From: Sphingobacteriia bacterium
GTDB taxonomy: Bacteria > Bacteroidota > Bacteroidia > Chitinophagales > Chitinophagaceae
Direction: 5' to 3'
Assembly (NCBI GenBank): GCA_947452295.1
Contig: CANGCK010000031.1
Span: 1-39,380, forward strand
Length of the DNA stretch: 39,380 bases
In this document: one piece after another, positions 1-8,457 of the stretch
How positions within the stretch are numbered: the stretch's first letter is position 1
Layout: every line of letters starts with the position of its first letter
Translations under genes and position numbers: made by a program
Notes under the pieces: model-generated
Seen by the model: only the letters and a program-made list of their open reading frames with translations
What the model was told of the DNA's origin: nothing
Databases searched by the model: none

Positions 1-329
1 CTTTTGCCAAAACCGCGGTAATCTACCAATAACACATCGTATTGATAGCGGTAGAAATCGCGGGCATATTTAGCCCAGCCTTTTATACTTCGCGAGTTGC
101 CATGAAAATATAAAATAAGACCCTTGGGTTGTGGTACATAAAAATGTAATCCGTTGATGCGAACGCCTGGTGCTATGTCAAAAAAAAGTTCTTCAAAAGG
201 TGCATCATATTTGTACGTAAAATCTTGTGGTAGTTTTTCGGGCTTAAAGATAAGCTTCTCTTGAATTAGTGTAATAATTACCACAAATAGTAAATACCCA
301 ATTATGATATATATTAAAGTAGTTGACAA
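1..329 (-). CDS. Alpha/beta hydrolase, membrane-anchored, partial (C-terminus outside window)
   Basis: Only the first ~109 codons are inside the window; the gene runs off the left edge. The translated minus strand begins with a hydrophobic segment (about residues 4-17, one membrane anchor), then a stretch around FKPEKLPQDFTYKYD, then YFHGNSRSIKGW and VDYRGFGK. The HGN turn (oxyanion-hole region) and the DYRGFGKS-like strand are typical of the Bem46/YfhR-like serine hydrolases. The catalytic Ser, Asp and His lie beyond the edge, so activity cannot be judged. No ATG exists between the upstream in-frame stop and the anchor; TTG at 327-329 is the best start I can find, but this is uncertain. It lies 66 bp downstream of kup on the same strand. 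Substrate unknown. Confidence 0.75.
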   Translation of the reverse strand, partial: MSTTLIYIIIGYLLFVVIITLIQEKLIFKPEKLPQDFTYKYDAPFEELFFDIAPGVRINGLHFYVPQPKGLILYFHGNSRSIKGWAKYARDFYRYQYDVLLVDYRGFGK

Positions 330-335
330 GTCTTT

Positions 336-359
336 CTGATATTGAGATAGTAATATCAG
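336..359 (+). terminator. Perfect 8-bp hairpin followed by T7 on the plus strand
   Basis: CTGATATT (336-343) pairs with AATATCAG (352-359) around an 8-nt loop, and TTTTTTT follows at 360-366. The shape is that of an intrinsic terminator reading rightward, yet both flanking genes read leftward. It sits between the kup stop and the hydrolase start. It may block antisense transcription, or simply be a hairpin in the leftward mRNA, where it has no U-run after it. Confidence 0.45.
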
Positions 360-395
360 TTTTTTTGGCTACAATAACAAGTATTTACCGATAAT

Positions 396-2381
396 TTACA
401 GGTCTTGTTCTTCTACAAATACTCTTTTTAAATTGAGTTTTGAAACTGGTGCAACAATTAAAGGGAATTTTTCAACAGTTACATTGCTAGGGTCTAAACC
501 AAAGCCACGTTCTTCCCCTAAACTAATTTCTTTTAGCCAGAAATACAATTTCATTACAATACGCTCTAAAATTGGCAGTTCATTATCTTGGCTCAGGTAT
601 TTTTCTAAAACAATAAATTGAAAATCTCCCACAATATTGTTTTTCTCTAAGCTTTCATAGCGGCTGGTGATATTTACTTCTTTATTTTTCACCAATTCCT
701 CTACTACTTTTCGGAACATTAGGTTAATGCGTTGTTCTACTCTAAAACCTACCCTAAATTCTACCCGAATGATATCGTTGGGAATAATATGTAATACAGA
801 GTATTCGCAAGTATATGGATCGTCTAATACATCAACGTGAACAAACCAATAGATATCTGCTCTTTTTGGTTTTTTATTTAATATCGAGTAAATGATTTTA
901 TGTTCAATTTCATTAGGGTTGTTGGCACTTGTCATGTACACAAGGTGAGTGGAATATTTGGGTACATGTTTGTCGTTGCTCAACTCCTGAATCATTGGAA
1001 TATAATGTTCTAGCCTTACAAACTCTATATATCGATTTTTAATTTTCCGACTTCTAAACCATACATACATTACCGCAAATAAAGCACCACCTACAATAAA
1101 TGTAACGTAACCGCCATGCATGAATTTCTGTAAGTTGGCTATCAGGAATGAAAATTCTATGCATAAGTACACTACCAAGTATAAATAAATCCAAAATGAA
1201 AATACCCGTTTACTTACCAAATAATTAGCAAATAATATAGAGGTACTGATCATACACATGGTAATGGCTAAACCATATGCGGCACCCATATTGGCCGATT
1301 TTTGAAAATATAATACGATGCCTACACAGCCTATGTAAAGTAATAAGCTAATTCCTGGAATATAAAGTTGTCCTTTTTCTTCTGTAGGGTACTGGATTTT
1401 CATTTTAGGCCATAGATTCAATCGCATGGCTTCACTTATTAAGGTGAAAGATCCTGAAATTAAAGCTTGGCTGGCAATGATTGCCGCTATAGTAGAAATA
1501 ATAATACCTATCAGTTTAAACCATTGCGGCATAATCCCAATGAAGGGATTAAAACCATTGGCCATAATTTCGTGTGGAATTGTTTGGCCTAAATAGTTGT
1601 GCATTAACCAAGCACCCTGACCTAAATAATTGAGTATCAGGCATATTTTTACAAAAATCCACGACACCCTAATATTTGATTTACCACAATGCCCTAGATC
1701 GCTGTATAGCGCTTCGGCACCCGTAGTACACAAGAATACAGCGCCCAACAACCAAAATCCCTTAGGATAAGTGGTTAACAATTCAATGGCATAGTGTGGG
1801 CTAAGTGCTTTAAAAACATTAATATCGTCTAGTAAGTGTGCGCTACCCAAAACAGCAAGCATGGCAAACCATATAGCCATCATTGGCCCAAAAAATTTAC
1901 CAATAGAAGCAGTACCAAATTGTTGTACCACAAAAAGCAGGGTAATAATGCTTAATACAATCGTAATAATCGTATTTTGTTGAATATCTCTTAATGCGGG
2001 CAATTGTCTCAATCCTTCTATAGCAGAAGTAACTGTAATGGGTGGGGTAATGATTCCATCGGCCAATAAGGCTGCACCGCCCAGCATGGCAGGTACTACC
2101 AACCATTTACGCCTTCTTCTTACCAACGCATATAAACTAAAAATACCCCCTTCTCCCTTATTGTCGGCGTTTAAGGTGAGTACCACGTATTTAATGGTAG
2201 TTTGTAGGGTAAGCGTCCAAATTATACAGGAAAGGGTACCCACAATGAGTTCTTCCGTTATTGCTCTTTCGCTGATTATCTCATTCAGAACATACAATGG
2301 GGAGGTTCCGATGTCTCCGAAAATAATGCCTAGGGCAATAATTAAACCAGCAGTAGTGGCTTTGTTGAAATTCTTATTCAC
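396..2381 (-). CDS. kup: KUP-family potassium uptake transporter
   Basis: Integral membrane K+/H+ symporter of the KUP/HAK/KT family. The open frame extends to a TTG at 2420, but a TAnnTTTG -7 box (2418-2425) overlaps that codon, so I place the start at GTG 2381, giving 661 aa. The N-terminus then reads MNKNFNKATTAGL, leading straight into the family hallmark GDIGTSPLY (about residues 22-30). About twelve hydrophobic segments follow to roughly residue 445, including the conserved NADNKGEGGIFSLYAL and TGAEALYSDLGHCG regions, then a ~200-residue soluble C-terminal domain. Length agrees with bacterial Kup (about 620-680 aa). It is divergent from the secreted protein gene at 2496. Function is confident; the start is an inference. 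Confidence 0.93.
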   Translation of the reverse strand: MNKNFNKATTAGLIIALGIIFGDIGTSPLYVLNEIISERAITEELIVGTLSCIIWTLTLQTTIKYVVLTLNADNKGEGGIFSLYALVRRRRKWLVVPAMLGGAALLADGIITPPITVTSAIEGLRQLPALRDIQQNTIITIVLSIITLLFVVQQFGTASIGKFFGPMMAIWFAMLAVLGSAHLLDDINVFKALSPHYAIELLTTYPKGFWLLGAVFLCTTGAEALYSDLGHCGKSNIRVSWIFVKICLILNYLGQGAWLMHNYLGQTIPHEIMANGFNPFIGIMPQWFKLIGIIISTIAAIIASQALISGSFTLISEAMRLNLWPKMKIQYPTEEKGQLYIPGISLLLYIGCVGIVLYFQKSANMGAAYGLAITMCMISTSILFANYLVSKRVFSFWIYLYLVVYLCIEFSFLIANLQKFMHGGYVTFIVGGALFAVMYVWFRSRKIKNRYIEFVRLEHYIPMIQELSNDKHVPKYSTHLVYMTSANNPNEIEHKIIYSILNKKPKRADIYWFVHVDVLDDPYTCEYSVLHIIPNDIIRVEFRVGFRVEQRINLMFRKVVEELVKNKEVNITSRYESLEKNNIVGDFQFIVLEKYLSQDNELPILERIVMKLYFWLKEISLGEERGFGLDPSNVTVEKFPLIVAPVSKLNLKRVFVEEQDL

Positions 2382-2417
2382 AAAATTATCTTTGAAGCTT
2401 GAAAGCGTAATTCTTAA

Positions 2418-2425
2418 CAAATGTA
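2418..2425 (-). promoter_or_regulatory. -7 box TACATTTG for kup
   Basis: On the minus strand the octamer matches the Bacteroidota primary-sigma -7 consensus TAnnTTTG. It overlaps the TTG that would open the longest kup frame. I see no good TTTG at the usual -33 distance. The same octamer occurs on the other strand at 2464-2471. Confidence 0.5.
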
Positions 2426-2463
2426 TGGGTAAATTGAATACGGATTATAATCTACACATCTCG

Positions 2464-2471
2464 TACATTTG
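2464..2471 (+). promoter_or_regulatory. -7 box TACATTTG for the secreted protein gene
   Basis: TAnnTTTG match 24 nt before the ATG at 2496. No clear -33 TTTG is seen at 18-21 nt upstream. It faces away from the kup -7 box 38 bp to the left, so the short kup intergenic region probably holds two divergent promoters. Confidence 0.5.
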
Positions 2472-2495
2472 AGAATTAAATAATTTATTACCAAA

Positions 2496-4070
2496 ATGAA
2501 AAAAACGGCCATCTTTTTCTTTTTTATCGCATGTTTGGCGATAAACTCAGGTAAATCTCAAATTATTCAGTATTCCGAACCCGACAGAGATGATCCGCGT
2601 ACTTTCAACTTTGAAATAATTGGCAAAATTGCTGGTAATATACTTATTTACAAAAACAGTAAAGACCTGCATTATATTGCTAAGTACGATCAAAACATGA
2701 AACTACTGGGCAAAGAAGGGTTAGCCTTTTTTCCTGAAAGGGCAAAGCTGTTGAGTACAGATTTTATTGCGTATAGTGATTTTTTCTATTTTATTTGCCA
2801 GTATTACCTTAAAAATACGGTGTATGCAGTTGCCCTTAAATTAGATGGCAATGCTAAAATACTGGGCGAGCCAGTGTTATTAGACTCAACCGGTAATATC
2901 AGTAATACGAATAATAAAATTTACACATTTATAAATAGCGAAGACAAGCAAAAAATATTGGCATTAAAAATCAATACCAAAAGCCAAAAAGAACATATTA
3001 TTTCAACCAGCATATTTAATAAGGAGCTTACCTTATTGCAAACAAATAGTGCTCTGTTGGACATGCCTGAAAAAAATGATTTTTTAGGTGAGTTTGGTAT
3101 TGATAATGACGGAACGGTGGTTTGTTTAAGGCAATCAGGTACTAGCCAGAATGATAATATCAATAAAATCAATTTATTGACAAAACCATTGAGCGGCAGC
3201 ACTTTTAGTGATAATCAGTTAGTAGTTAAAAATGTATTTTTAGATAACCCGCATGTTAAAATTGACAATAAAAACAAGCATTATTTGATTACCTCTTTTT
3301 ACAGCAAGCTTAAAAGGGGAAATATTGAAGGGCTTTACTATACACTTTGGGATATAGCTGGTAATAGAGAGTTGTTGAATGCTGCAACAACTTTTTCGGA
3401 TGAATACCGCGAAGATGTGAGAGGGCAAAATACGATCAAATCGGCGTTCAATGATTATTACCTAAAAAACCTGATTTTACGAAAGGATGGTGGATTTATG
3501 GTAATTGCCGAGTCATTTTATACTTCCAATAGAGGAAATAATTCAAATAGATGGGATTACATGGGGTCACCTTATTATAATCCAATGTATGGAGGAAATT
3601 ATTTTGGCGGATCAGGCTATTACAACTCTTTTTACAATCCAATGTTCTATTCACCGTTTGGTGGGTTTGGAAGATTTGGGGGGATGAATTACAATGGCAT
3701 GAGCAATGTTACCCGATATTATGTAGATAATGTAGCCGTTATTTCATTTGAACCCGATGGAAAAATGGAATGGAGTAATGTGATCAGAAAGTCGCAATAT
3801 GATGATAATACAGATAATTATTTGAGTTATGGATTATTGAATGCAGGTGATAAGTTGCAGTTTATTTTCAATATTCAAGAAAGAAGAAATAATGTAATTA
3901 CCGATCAATCCATTTCACCTGCGGGTCAATTAGACCGGAATCCAACGTTTAAAAATCCCGAAAAAGGATATGATTTTATGCCCCGTCATGCTAAGCAAAT
4001 TGGCGCACATCAGGCAATAGTGCCTTGTATGTATAGAGGGTACACTTGTTTTTCTAAAATTGATTTTTAA
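2496..4070 (+). CDS. Secreted protein of unknown function with Gly/Tyr/Asn-rich insert
   Basis: 524 aa. I do not recognise the family. The start MKKTAIFFFFIACLAINSGKSQ is a signal peptide (cleavage probably after residue 21), so the product is exported. The body has repeated short beta-rich stretches of the type seen in propeller-like or DUF-type Bacteroidota secreted proteins (for example NGTV/KLDGNAKI/EPDGKMEW), with no catalytic motif that I can name. About residues 344-410 form a low-complexity insert very rich in G, Y, N, F and M (runs such as YNPMYGGNYFGG). The tail VPCMYRGYTCFSKIDF is likely the end of the ordered domain. The DUF6427 gene starts 9 bp after the stop, so the two are probably co-transcribed. 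Function is unknown. Confidence 0.85.
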   Translation: MKKTAIFFFFIACLAINSGKSQIIQYSEPDRDDPRTFNFEIIGKIAGNILIYKNSKDLHYIAKYDQNMKLLGKEGLAFFPERAKLLSTDFIAYSDFFYFICQYYLKNTVYAVALKLDGNAKILGEPVLLDSTGNISNTNNKIYTFINSEDKQKILALKINTKSQKEHIISTSIFNKELTLLQTNSALLDMPEKNDFLGEFGIDNDGTVVCLRQSGTSQNDNINKINLLTKPLSGSTFSDNQLVVKNVFLDNPHVKIDNKNKHYLITSFYSKLKRGNIEGLYYTLWDIAGNRELLNAATTFSDEYREDVRGQNTIKSAFNDYYLKNLILRKDGGFMVIAESFYTSNRGNNSNRWDYMGSPYYNPMYGGNYFGGSGYYNSFYNPMFYSPFGGFGRFGGMNYNGMSNVTRYYVDNVAVISFEPDGKMEWSNVIRKSQYDDNTDNYLSYGLLNAGDKLQFIFNIQERRNNVITDQSISPAGQLDRNPTFKNPEKGYDFMPRHAKQIGAHQAIVPCMYRGYTCFSKIDF

Positions 4071-4079
4071 ATTATAACC

Positions 4080-5063
4080 GTGGTAAAAATTTTCAGAGAC
4101 AAATCGCCCATTAATATTTTGTTTTTGGTGCTGTTAAGCTTAGGCGTTCATTTTCATTTTTTTTTCAAAGCACCTAAAGTAGTTACCTATGCTAATGATG
4201 GTATATTTTCTGTGATAATTGAAAAGTACCTCCCTGCTTCCGGCAATCCGTTTTTAGTAATTTTATATTTGTTTATAATTGTATTGCAAGCAGTACGCAT
4301 CAATCAATTATTAATGGAATTGAAATTGTTCCAAAAAGCAGGTTATACTGTTGCTATGACCTATATTATTCTTACCGGTTTTATTGTAGAATGGGGAGCT
4401 GTAACCCCAGCATTGTTGTCGAACTCTTTGCTGATATTGATTTTTATAATGTCTACTAAGTTGTTCAATCAATCAAATCCCAAAACATTGTTGTTTAATA
4501 TTGGTTGTGTTGTAGGTTTAACGGTATTGTGTTATCACCCTGCTGCTATTATCATTGTTATTGTACTATTTACATTGGGTATAATGCGGTCTTTTAAATT
4601 ACAAGAGTGGTTTATATTACTTATTGGAGTGCTATTACCATATTATTTTTTAGGGGGATGGCTTTATATGCACGACCAGCTGGATAAGATTTCTTCATTC
4701 ATACCGCATACTTCATTTGGGTTGCCTGTACTAGCTATTAATAATTTATTTATACAATCTGTTTCTGTTTTGGGACTTGCATTTTTTTCTGGAATAATTT
4801 GTTGGCAACAGTTCAGCAGTAGGTTATTAATTCAGATGAGAAAAAATTGGAATACATTATTCTTAATGTTCCTGGTATTATTAGCAGCGCCTTTTATATA
4901 CAAAGAGTTTGGTATATACACTTCTATCATGTGTATTGTGCCGCTTTCGGCATTTATTTCAAATGCTTTTTCATACCCAAAACGGCTAGTATTTCCCAAT
5001 TTATTGTTTTTGCTGATGATGGCTGCCGTTGGTTACAACAATTGGTATATCATTAAATTTTAG
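4080..5063 (+). CDS. DUF6427 family multi-pass membrane protein
   Basis: 327 aa starting at GTG 4080, with the frame beginning MVKIFRDKSPINILFL, which resembles the start of Bacteroidota DUF6427 proteins (the conserved KSP/N pattern followed by a first membrane helix). I count roughly nine to ten hydrophobic segments spread over the whole length, and there is no soluble domain. The acyl-transfer or polymerase-like role sometimes suspected for such proteins is not shown by any motif here. It begins 9 bp after the upstream secreted-protein gene and ends 49 bp before purQ. The family call rests on the N-terminal pattern, length and topology; the biochemical function is unknown. Confidence 0.7.
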   Translation: MVKIFRDKSPINILFLVLLSLGVHFHFFFKAPKVVTYANDGIFSVIIEKYLPASGNPFLVILYLFIIVLQAVRINQLLMELKLFQKAGYTVAMTYIILTGFIVEWGAVTPALLSNSLLILIFIMSTKLFNQSNPKTLLFNIGCVVGLTVLCYHPAAIIIVIVLFTLGIMRSFKLQEWFILLIGVLLPYYFLGGWLYMHDQLDKISSFIPHTSFGLPVLAINNLFIQSVSVLGLAFFSGIICWQQFSSRLLIQMRKNWNTLFLMFLVLLAAPFIYKEFGIYTSIMCIVPLSAFISNAFSYPKRLVFPNLLFLLMMAAVGYNNWYIIKF

Positions 5064-5086
5064 GAATTTATTTTGTTTCACCTTAT

Positions 5087-5094
5087 TACCTTTA
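5087..5094 (+). promoter_or_regulatory. Possible -7 box TACCTTTA for purQ
   Basis: One mismatch (final A for G) from TAnnTTTG, 18 nt before the purQ ATG. There is no convincing -33 element, so purQ could also be read from upstream. Confidence 0.3.
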
Positions 5095-5112
5095 CCCATA
5101 AATACAAATTGA

Positions 5113-5772
5113 ATGAAATTCGGAGTAGTTGTTTTCCCTGGCTCAAATTGTGATAGAGATATGCAAGATGCATTGCAAAATGATTTGAATAAAGAAGTAA
5201 TTATGCTTTGGCATAAAGACAAAGACATTTCGGCTTTTACCAAAAACGATTGTATTATTTTACCTGGAGGTTTTTCTTATGGCGATTATTTACGTTGTGG
5301 AGCAATAGCTCGTTTTAGTCCGATGATGCAGTCTGTAATAGATTTTGCAAATAATGGCGGGAAAGTATTGGGGGTTTGTAATGGGTTTCAAATACTTTGT
5401 GAAAGTGGGTTATTGCCAGGCGCATTGTTACAAAACAATAACCAACAATTCATTTGTAAAAATGTATTCATTAAGCACAATGATGGTCCAGCACTAAAAA
5501 TACCCATTGCACATGGAGAGGGCAGGTTTTATGCAAATGATGCGACCTTAGATCAACTAGAAAAAAACAATCAAATATTGTTTCGTTATTGCTCAGAAGC
5601 AGGAGCGGTTAACGCATCTGCTAATCCCAATGGTACTGCCAGAAATATTGCGGGTATCTGCAATGAAGGCAATAATGTATTTGGCATGATGCCTCATCCT
5701 GAAAGAGCTACTTCTGCCGCACTCAATAATATTGATGGAAAAGAAGTTTTTAAATTATTACAATTAAGTTAA
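5113..5772 (+). CDS. purQ: Phosphoribosylformylglycinamidine synthase, glutaminase subunit PurQ
   Basis: 219 aa class I glutamine amidotransferase. It supplies ammonia from glutamine to the small PurL subunit for the fourth step of IMP synthesis (FGAR to FGAM), in a PurS-PurQ-PurL complex. Visible features: N-terminal [14 protein letters not shown], the [14 protein letters not shown] oxyanion region (about 51-64), nucleophile Cys89 in GVCNGFQ, and the C-terminal MMPHPERA holding the catalytic His and Glu. Length matches the stand-alone subunit. PurS and PurL are not in the window. The next gene is a DsbD-type protein and is not metabolically linked. A tandem 14-bp repeat begins immediately after the stop codon. 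Confidence 0.97.
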   Translation: MKFGVVVFPGSNCDRDMQDALQNDLNKEVIMLWHKDKDISAFTKNDCIILPGGFSYGDYLRCGAIARFSPMMQSVIDFANNGGKVLGVCNGFQILCESGLLPGALLQNNNQQFICKNVFIKHNDGPALKIPIAHGEGRFYANDATLDQLEKNNQILFRYCSEAGAVNASANPNGTARNIAGICNEGNNVFGMMPHPERATSAALNNIDGKEVFKLLQLS

Positions 5773-5812
5773 AAAATTCAAAAGTCAAAATTCAAAAGTC
5801 AAAATTCAAAAG
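5773..5812 (+). repeat. Tandem 14-bp repeat AAAATTCAAAAGTC (2.9 copies)
   Basis: Exact units at 5773-5786 and 5787-5800, then a partial unit AAAATTCAAAAG at 5801-5812. It starts at the first base after the purQ stop and ends 16 bp before the next ATG. Related copies occur after other stop codons at about 28081-28139, 35257-35322 and 37038-37064. Confidence 0.9.
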
Positions 5813-5828
5813 AAATAAATATAAGCAG

Positions 5829-6281
5829 ATGAAATATTTAATAATGGCAATTGCAGGCGTTTTATTTTTTACCAATGCCTTTTCGCAAATTAAAGAACCA
5901 GTGAATTGGTCTTTTATTGCCAATAAAAGAGGGAGCGGAATCTATGAAATTACTATAACTGCCGAAGTTGCCAAGCCTTGGCATTTATATTCTCAAAATA
6001 CACCTAAAGGCGGTCCAGTTCCTACTAAAATCTCTTTCAACAACAATCCGTTAATTGTAAAAGAAGGGATGTTGAGAGAAAATGGCAAACTAGAAAAAAT
6101 TAACGACAAAATGTTTGGTGTGCAGGTGTTGTATTATAGTAATAAAGTAGTATTTACTCAAATAGTTAGAGTAAAAGCAGGTGTTAGTACCAATATTGCC
6201 GGATCAGTTAACTATATGGTATGCGATGATACACAATGTTTGCCACCGACTAAAAAAGTATTTGACTTAAAGCTGCAATAA
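5829..6281 (+). CDS. Stand-alone DsbD N-terminal (nDsbD-like) periplasmic domain protein
   Basis: 150 aa. Residues 1-20 are a signal peptide ending in NAFSQ. The mature part is one immunoglobulin-like nDsbD domain: KPWHLYSQNTPKGGPVPT (about 49-66), then a C-terminal GSVNYMVCDDTQCLPP (about 125-140) with Cys132 and Cys137, the pair that in nDsbD accepts electrons from the transmembrane domain through the thioredoxin-like domain and passes them to periplasmic partners. No membrane or thioredoxin domain is present. The dsbD gene starts one base after its stop, so the two are surely one operon and likely one pathway. Role in thiol reduction (cytochrome c maturation or disulfide isomerisation) is inferred from the family. 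Confidence 0.85.
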   Translation: MKYLIMAIAGVLFFTNAFSQIKEPVNWSFIANKRGSGIYEITITAEVAKPWHLYSQNTPKGGPVPTKISFNNNPLIVKEGMLRENGKLEKINDKMFGVQVLYYSNKVVFTQIVRVKAGVSTNIAGSVNYMVCDDTQCLPPTKKVFDLKLQ

Positions 6282-6282
6282 A

Positions 6283-8241
6283 ATGACTAAAAAAATTATT
6301 GGAACGTTTTTAGTATTCGTTCTATTTGCTTCTGCAATCATTGCACAGGAAAAACAACCTGTGCAATTTATTTTTAGCACACTAAGAATAAATGATTCAT
6401 TGGTTCACTTATTAGCTACTGCAAAAATAAATAAAGGAGTTCAGCTATTTTCCCTAAAAAAACAAAGTGCAAAAGATGCATTTGTTTCTTCCATACAGTT
6501 TGATACGGTTACTGTAAAACACTTGAGTTTAAAAGATTCGGTTATTGAAAAAGGAAAATTGTTAGCCACAACCGATCAGCTTGCCAATTCAGTTGTGTAC
6601 TATTATGAAGATAGTGTTACCATTCAATATCCATTGCATATTGCCAAAGAAGATAGTGTGGTGGTAAAAGGAAGTATTAATTGGTTGGCAAAGAAAAATA
6701 GTGAGTACCCCAGTGGAGAAATTGTTTTTGCAGTGCCTGTGAAAACCATTATTGCTATTGAAGAAAAAGACGATTCCAATATTACAGGAAAAAGTTTTTT
6801 GCAAATATTTTTACTTTGTTTTTTTGCCGGTTTATTGGCTGTGTTTACTCCTTGTGTATTTCCATTGATACCTGTAACAGTGAGTTTCTTTTTAAAGAGA
6901 AGCAAATCTAGGGTTGAAGGGATAAGCAATGCTTTGTGGTATTCCCTCTCAATTGTATTGATTTATACTGTTCCTACATTTGCGTTGGTGATGATTTTTG
7001 GTGATGATGTATTGTATCAAATTTCTACTAGCGCAGTGTCTAACATGTTGTTTTTTGTTATCTTCTTGGTATTTGCAATTTCATTTTTTGGTGCTTTTGA
7101 AATCCAATTACCCAATAGCTGGGCCAATAAAGCCGATCAAAAAGCCGGTAAGGGTGGGATAGTAGGAATATTTTTTATGGCGCTTACTTTAGTAATTGTA
7201 TCTTTTTCTTGTACTGGCCCTATAGTAGGTACATTGCTGGGGCAAGCAAGTACAGGTGGTGTTTCTGCCGCTCCTATATTTGGGATGTTGGGTTTTGGGG
7301 TGGGTCTTGCCTTGCCTTTTTCATTATTTGCCTTTTTCCCAACTATGTTACAATCGATGCCTAAAAGTGGCGGATGGCTTAACTCAGTAAAAGTAAGTTT
7401 CGGTTTTATAGAATTGGCATTGGCATTAAAATTTCTGTCGAATGTAGATTTAATTTATCACTGGCGCTTACTTGATAGAGATGTGTTTTTGGTATTTTGG
7501 ATTGTAATATTTGTTTTGTTGGGATTGTATTTATTGGGTAAAATGAAATTCTCGCATGATAATGATTTGCCTTACATTAGTGTGCCACGTTTGTTTTTTG
7601 CTATTCTTTCTTTTTCCTTTGCTGTATATATTTTACCCGGTTTATGGGGTGCGCCTTTAAGGCATTTAAGTGGCTTTATTCCACCCGATGGAACACAAGA
7701 CTTTAACTTGGATGAGTTAAAATACCAACAATCTTCCACTAATTCTTCCGATAAAACAGTATCATTGGCAAAGCCGCCTGTACGATTGGCCAATAAATTA
7801 CATGTTCCATATGGTTTAGTGGCCTATTTTACTTTGGAAGAAGGATTGGCTGCTGCTAAAGCATTGAATAAGCCTGTAATGCTTGATTTTACAGGTCATA
7901 GCTGTGCCAATTGTCGTAAAATGGAAAAAGAAGTTTGGAAAGATGAGGAAGTATTGAAACGACTGCGTAACGATTTCGTATTGGTTAGTCTTTATGTAGA
8001 TGAGTCTACCGAACTCCCCATTGGAGAGCAAACAGTCAATAAAGATGGCGATCAGATTTTAACAGAAGGTGATCGTAACTTAAATTATGAAATCACACAG
8101 TTTGGATTTAATGCGCAACCATTATACATGTTTTTAGATACCAATGGAAAGTCGCTTACGGATATTAAGTATGGCTATAATCCAGATATACCCCGATTCA
8201 TTGCACATCTGGATGCGGCAAAAGCTGCTTTTAATCATTAA
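6283..8241 (+). CDS. dsbD: Thiol:disulfide interchange protein DsbD
   Basis: 652 aa inner-membrane electron carrier moving reducing equivalents from cytoplasmic thioredoxin to the periplasm. Order of parts: signal peptide (1-21); a degenerate nDsbD-like domain (about 22-155) that lines up with the preceding 150-aa protein but has Lys137 and Tyr142 where the two redox Cys should be; an eight-helix membrane domain (about 170-470) with Cys191 in FTPCVFPLIPV and Cys310 in SFSCTGP; and a C-terminal thioredoxin-like domain with Cys541-Ala-Asn-Cys544 and a later cis-Pro in AQPLYMF. The membrane and thioredoxin cysteines needed for transfer are all present. A bidirectional-looking terminator follows 18 bp after the stop. 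Confidence 0.93.
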   Translation: MTKKIIGTFLVFVLFASAIIAQEKQPVQFIFSTLRINDSLVHLLATAKINKGVQLFSLKKQSAKDAFVSSIQFDTVTVKHLSLKDSVIEKGKLLATTDQLANSVVYYYEDSVTIQYPLHIAKEDSVVVKGSINWLAKKNSEYPSGEIVFAVPVKTIIAIEEKDDSNITGKSFLQIFLLCFFAGLLAVFTPCVFPLIPVTVSFFLKRSKSRVEGISNALWYSLSIVLIYTVPTFALVMIFGDDVLYQISTSAVSNMLFFVIFLVFAISFFGAFEIQLPNSWANKADQKAGKGGIVGIFFMALTLVIVSFSCTGPIVGTLLGQASTGGVSAAPIFGMLGFGVGLALPFSLFAFFPTMLQSMPKSGGWLNSVKVSFGFIELALALKFLSNVDLIYHWRLLDRDVFLVFWIVIFVLLGLYLLGKMKFSHDNDLPYISVPRLFFAILSFSFAVYILPGLWGAPLRHLSGFIPPDGTQDFNLDELKYQQSSTNSSDKTVSLAKPPVRLANKLHVPYGLVAYFTLEEGLAAAKALNKPVMLDFTGHSCANCRKMEKEVWKDEEVLKRLRNDFVLVSLYVDESTELPIGEQTVNKDGDQILTEGDRNLNYEITQFGFNAQPLYMFLDTNGKSLTDIKYGYNPDIPRFIAHLDAAKAAFNH

Positions 8242-8259
8242 TCAGTACCAATAAAAAAA

Positions 8260-8286
8260 GGCGAAACATAATAAATATGCTTCGCC
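8260..8286 (+). terminator. Intrinsic terminator after dsbD
   Basis: GGCGAA (8260-8265) pairs with TTCGCC (8281-8286); an A/C mismatch and then CAT/ATG extend the stem around a 7-nt loop. A T-rich run follows at 8288-8295. An A7 tract precedes the stem, so it could also act on leftward transcripts from the sigma-factor gene about 170 bp away. Confidence 0.8.
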
Positions 8287-8457
8287 ATTTTTTTTGTGAA
8301 AATATGTTTGCAGTATTAAGTGTTAATGATAAAAAACTTCAGTAAAACAAAGAAAAATCAATTGAAACAACCAACTACAATATTCTTATAAATCAATCAA
8401 CTGCCTACTCTTTAACAATTACCAAAAATCATCAACACCTCTATAAAATAAGATAGA

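Noticed and set aside
2038..2472. Plus-strand open frame opposite the kup N-terminus
   Set aside because: It is the shadow of conserved membrane helices of kup; composition is a mirror of those codons.
5773..5812. Possible CRISPR-like array
   Set aside because: The units are 14 bp, direct and without spacers; it is a simple tandem repeat, and no cas genes are present.
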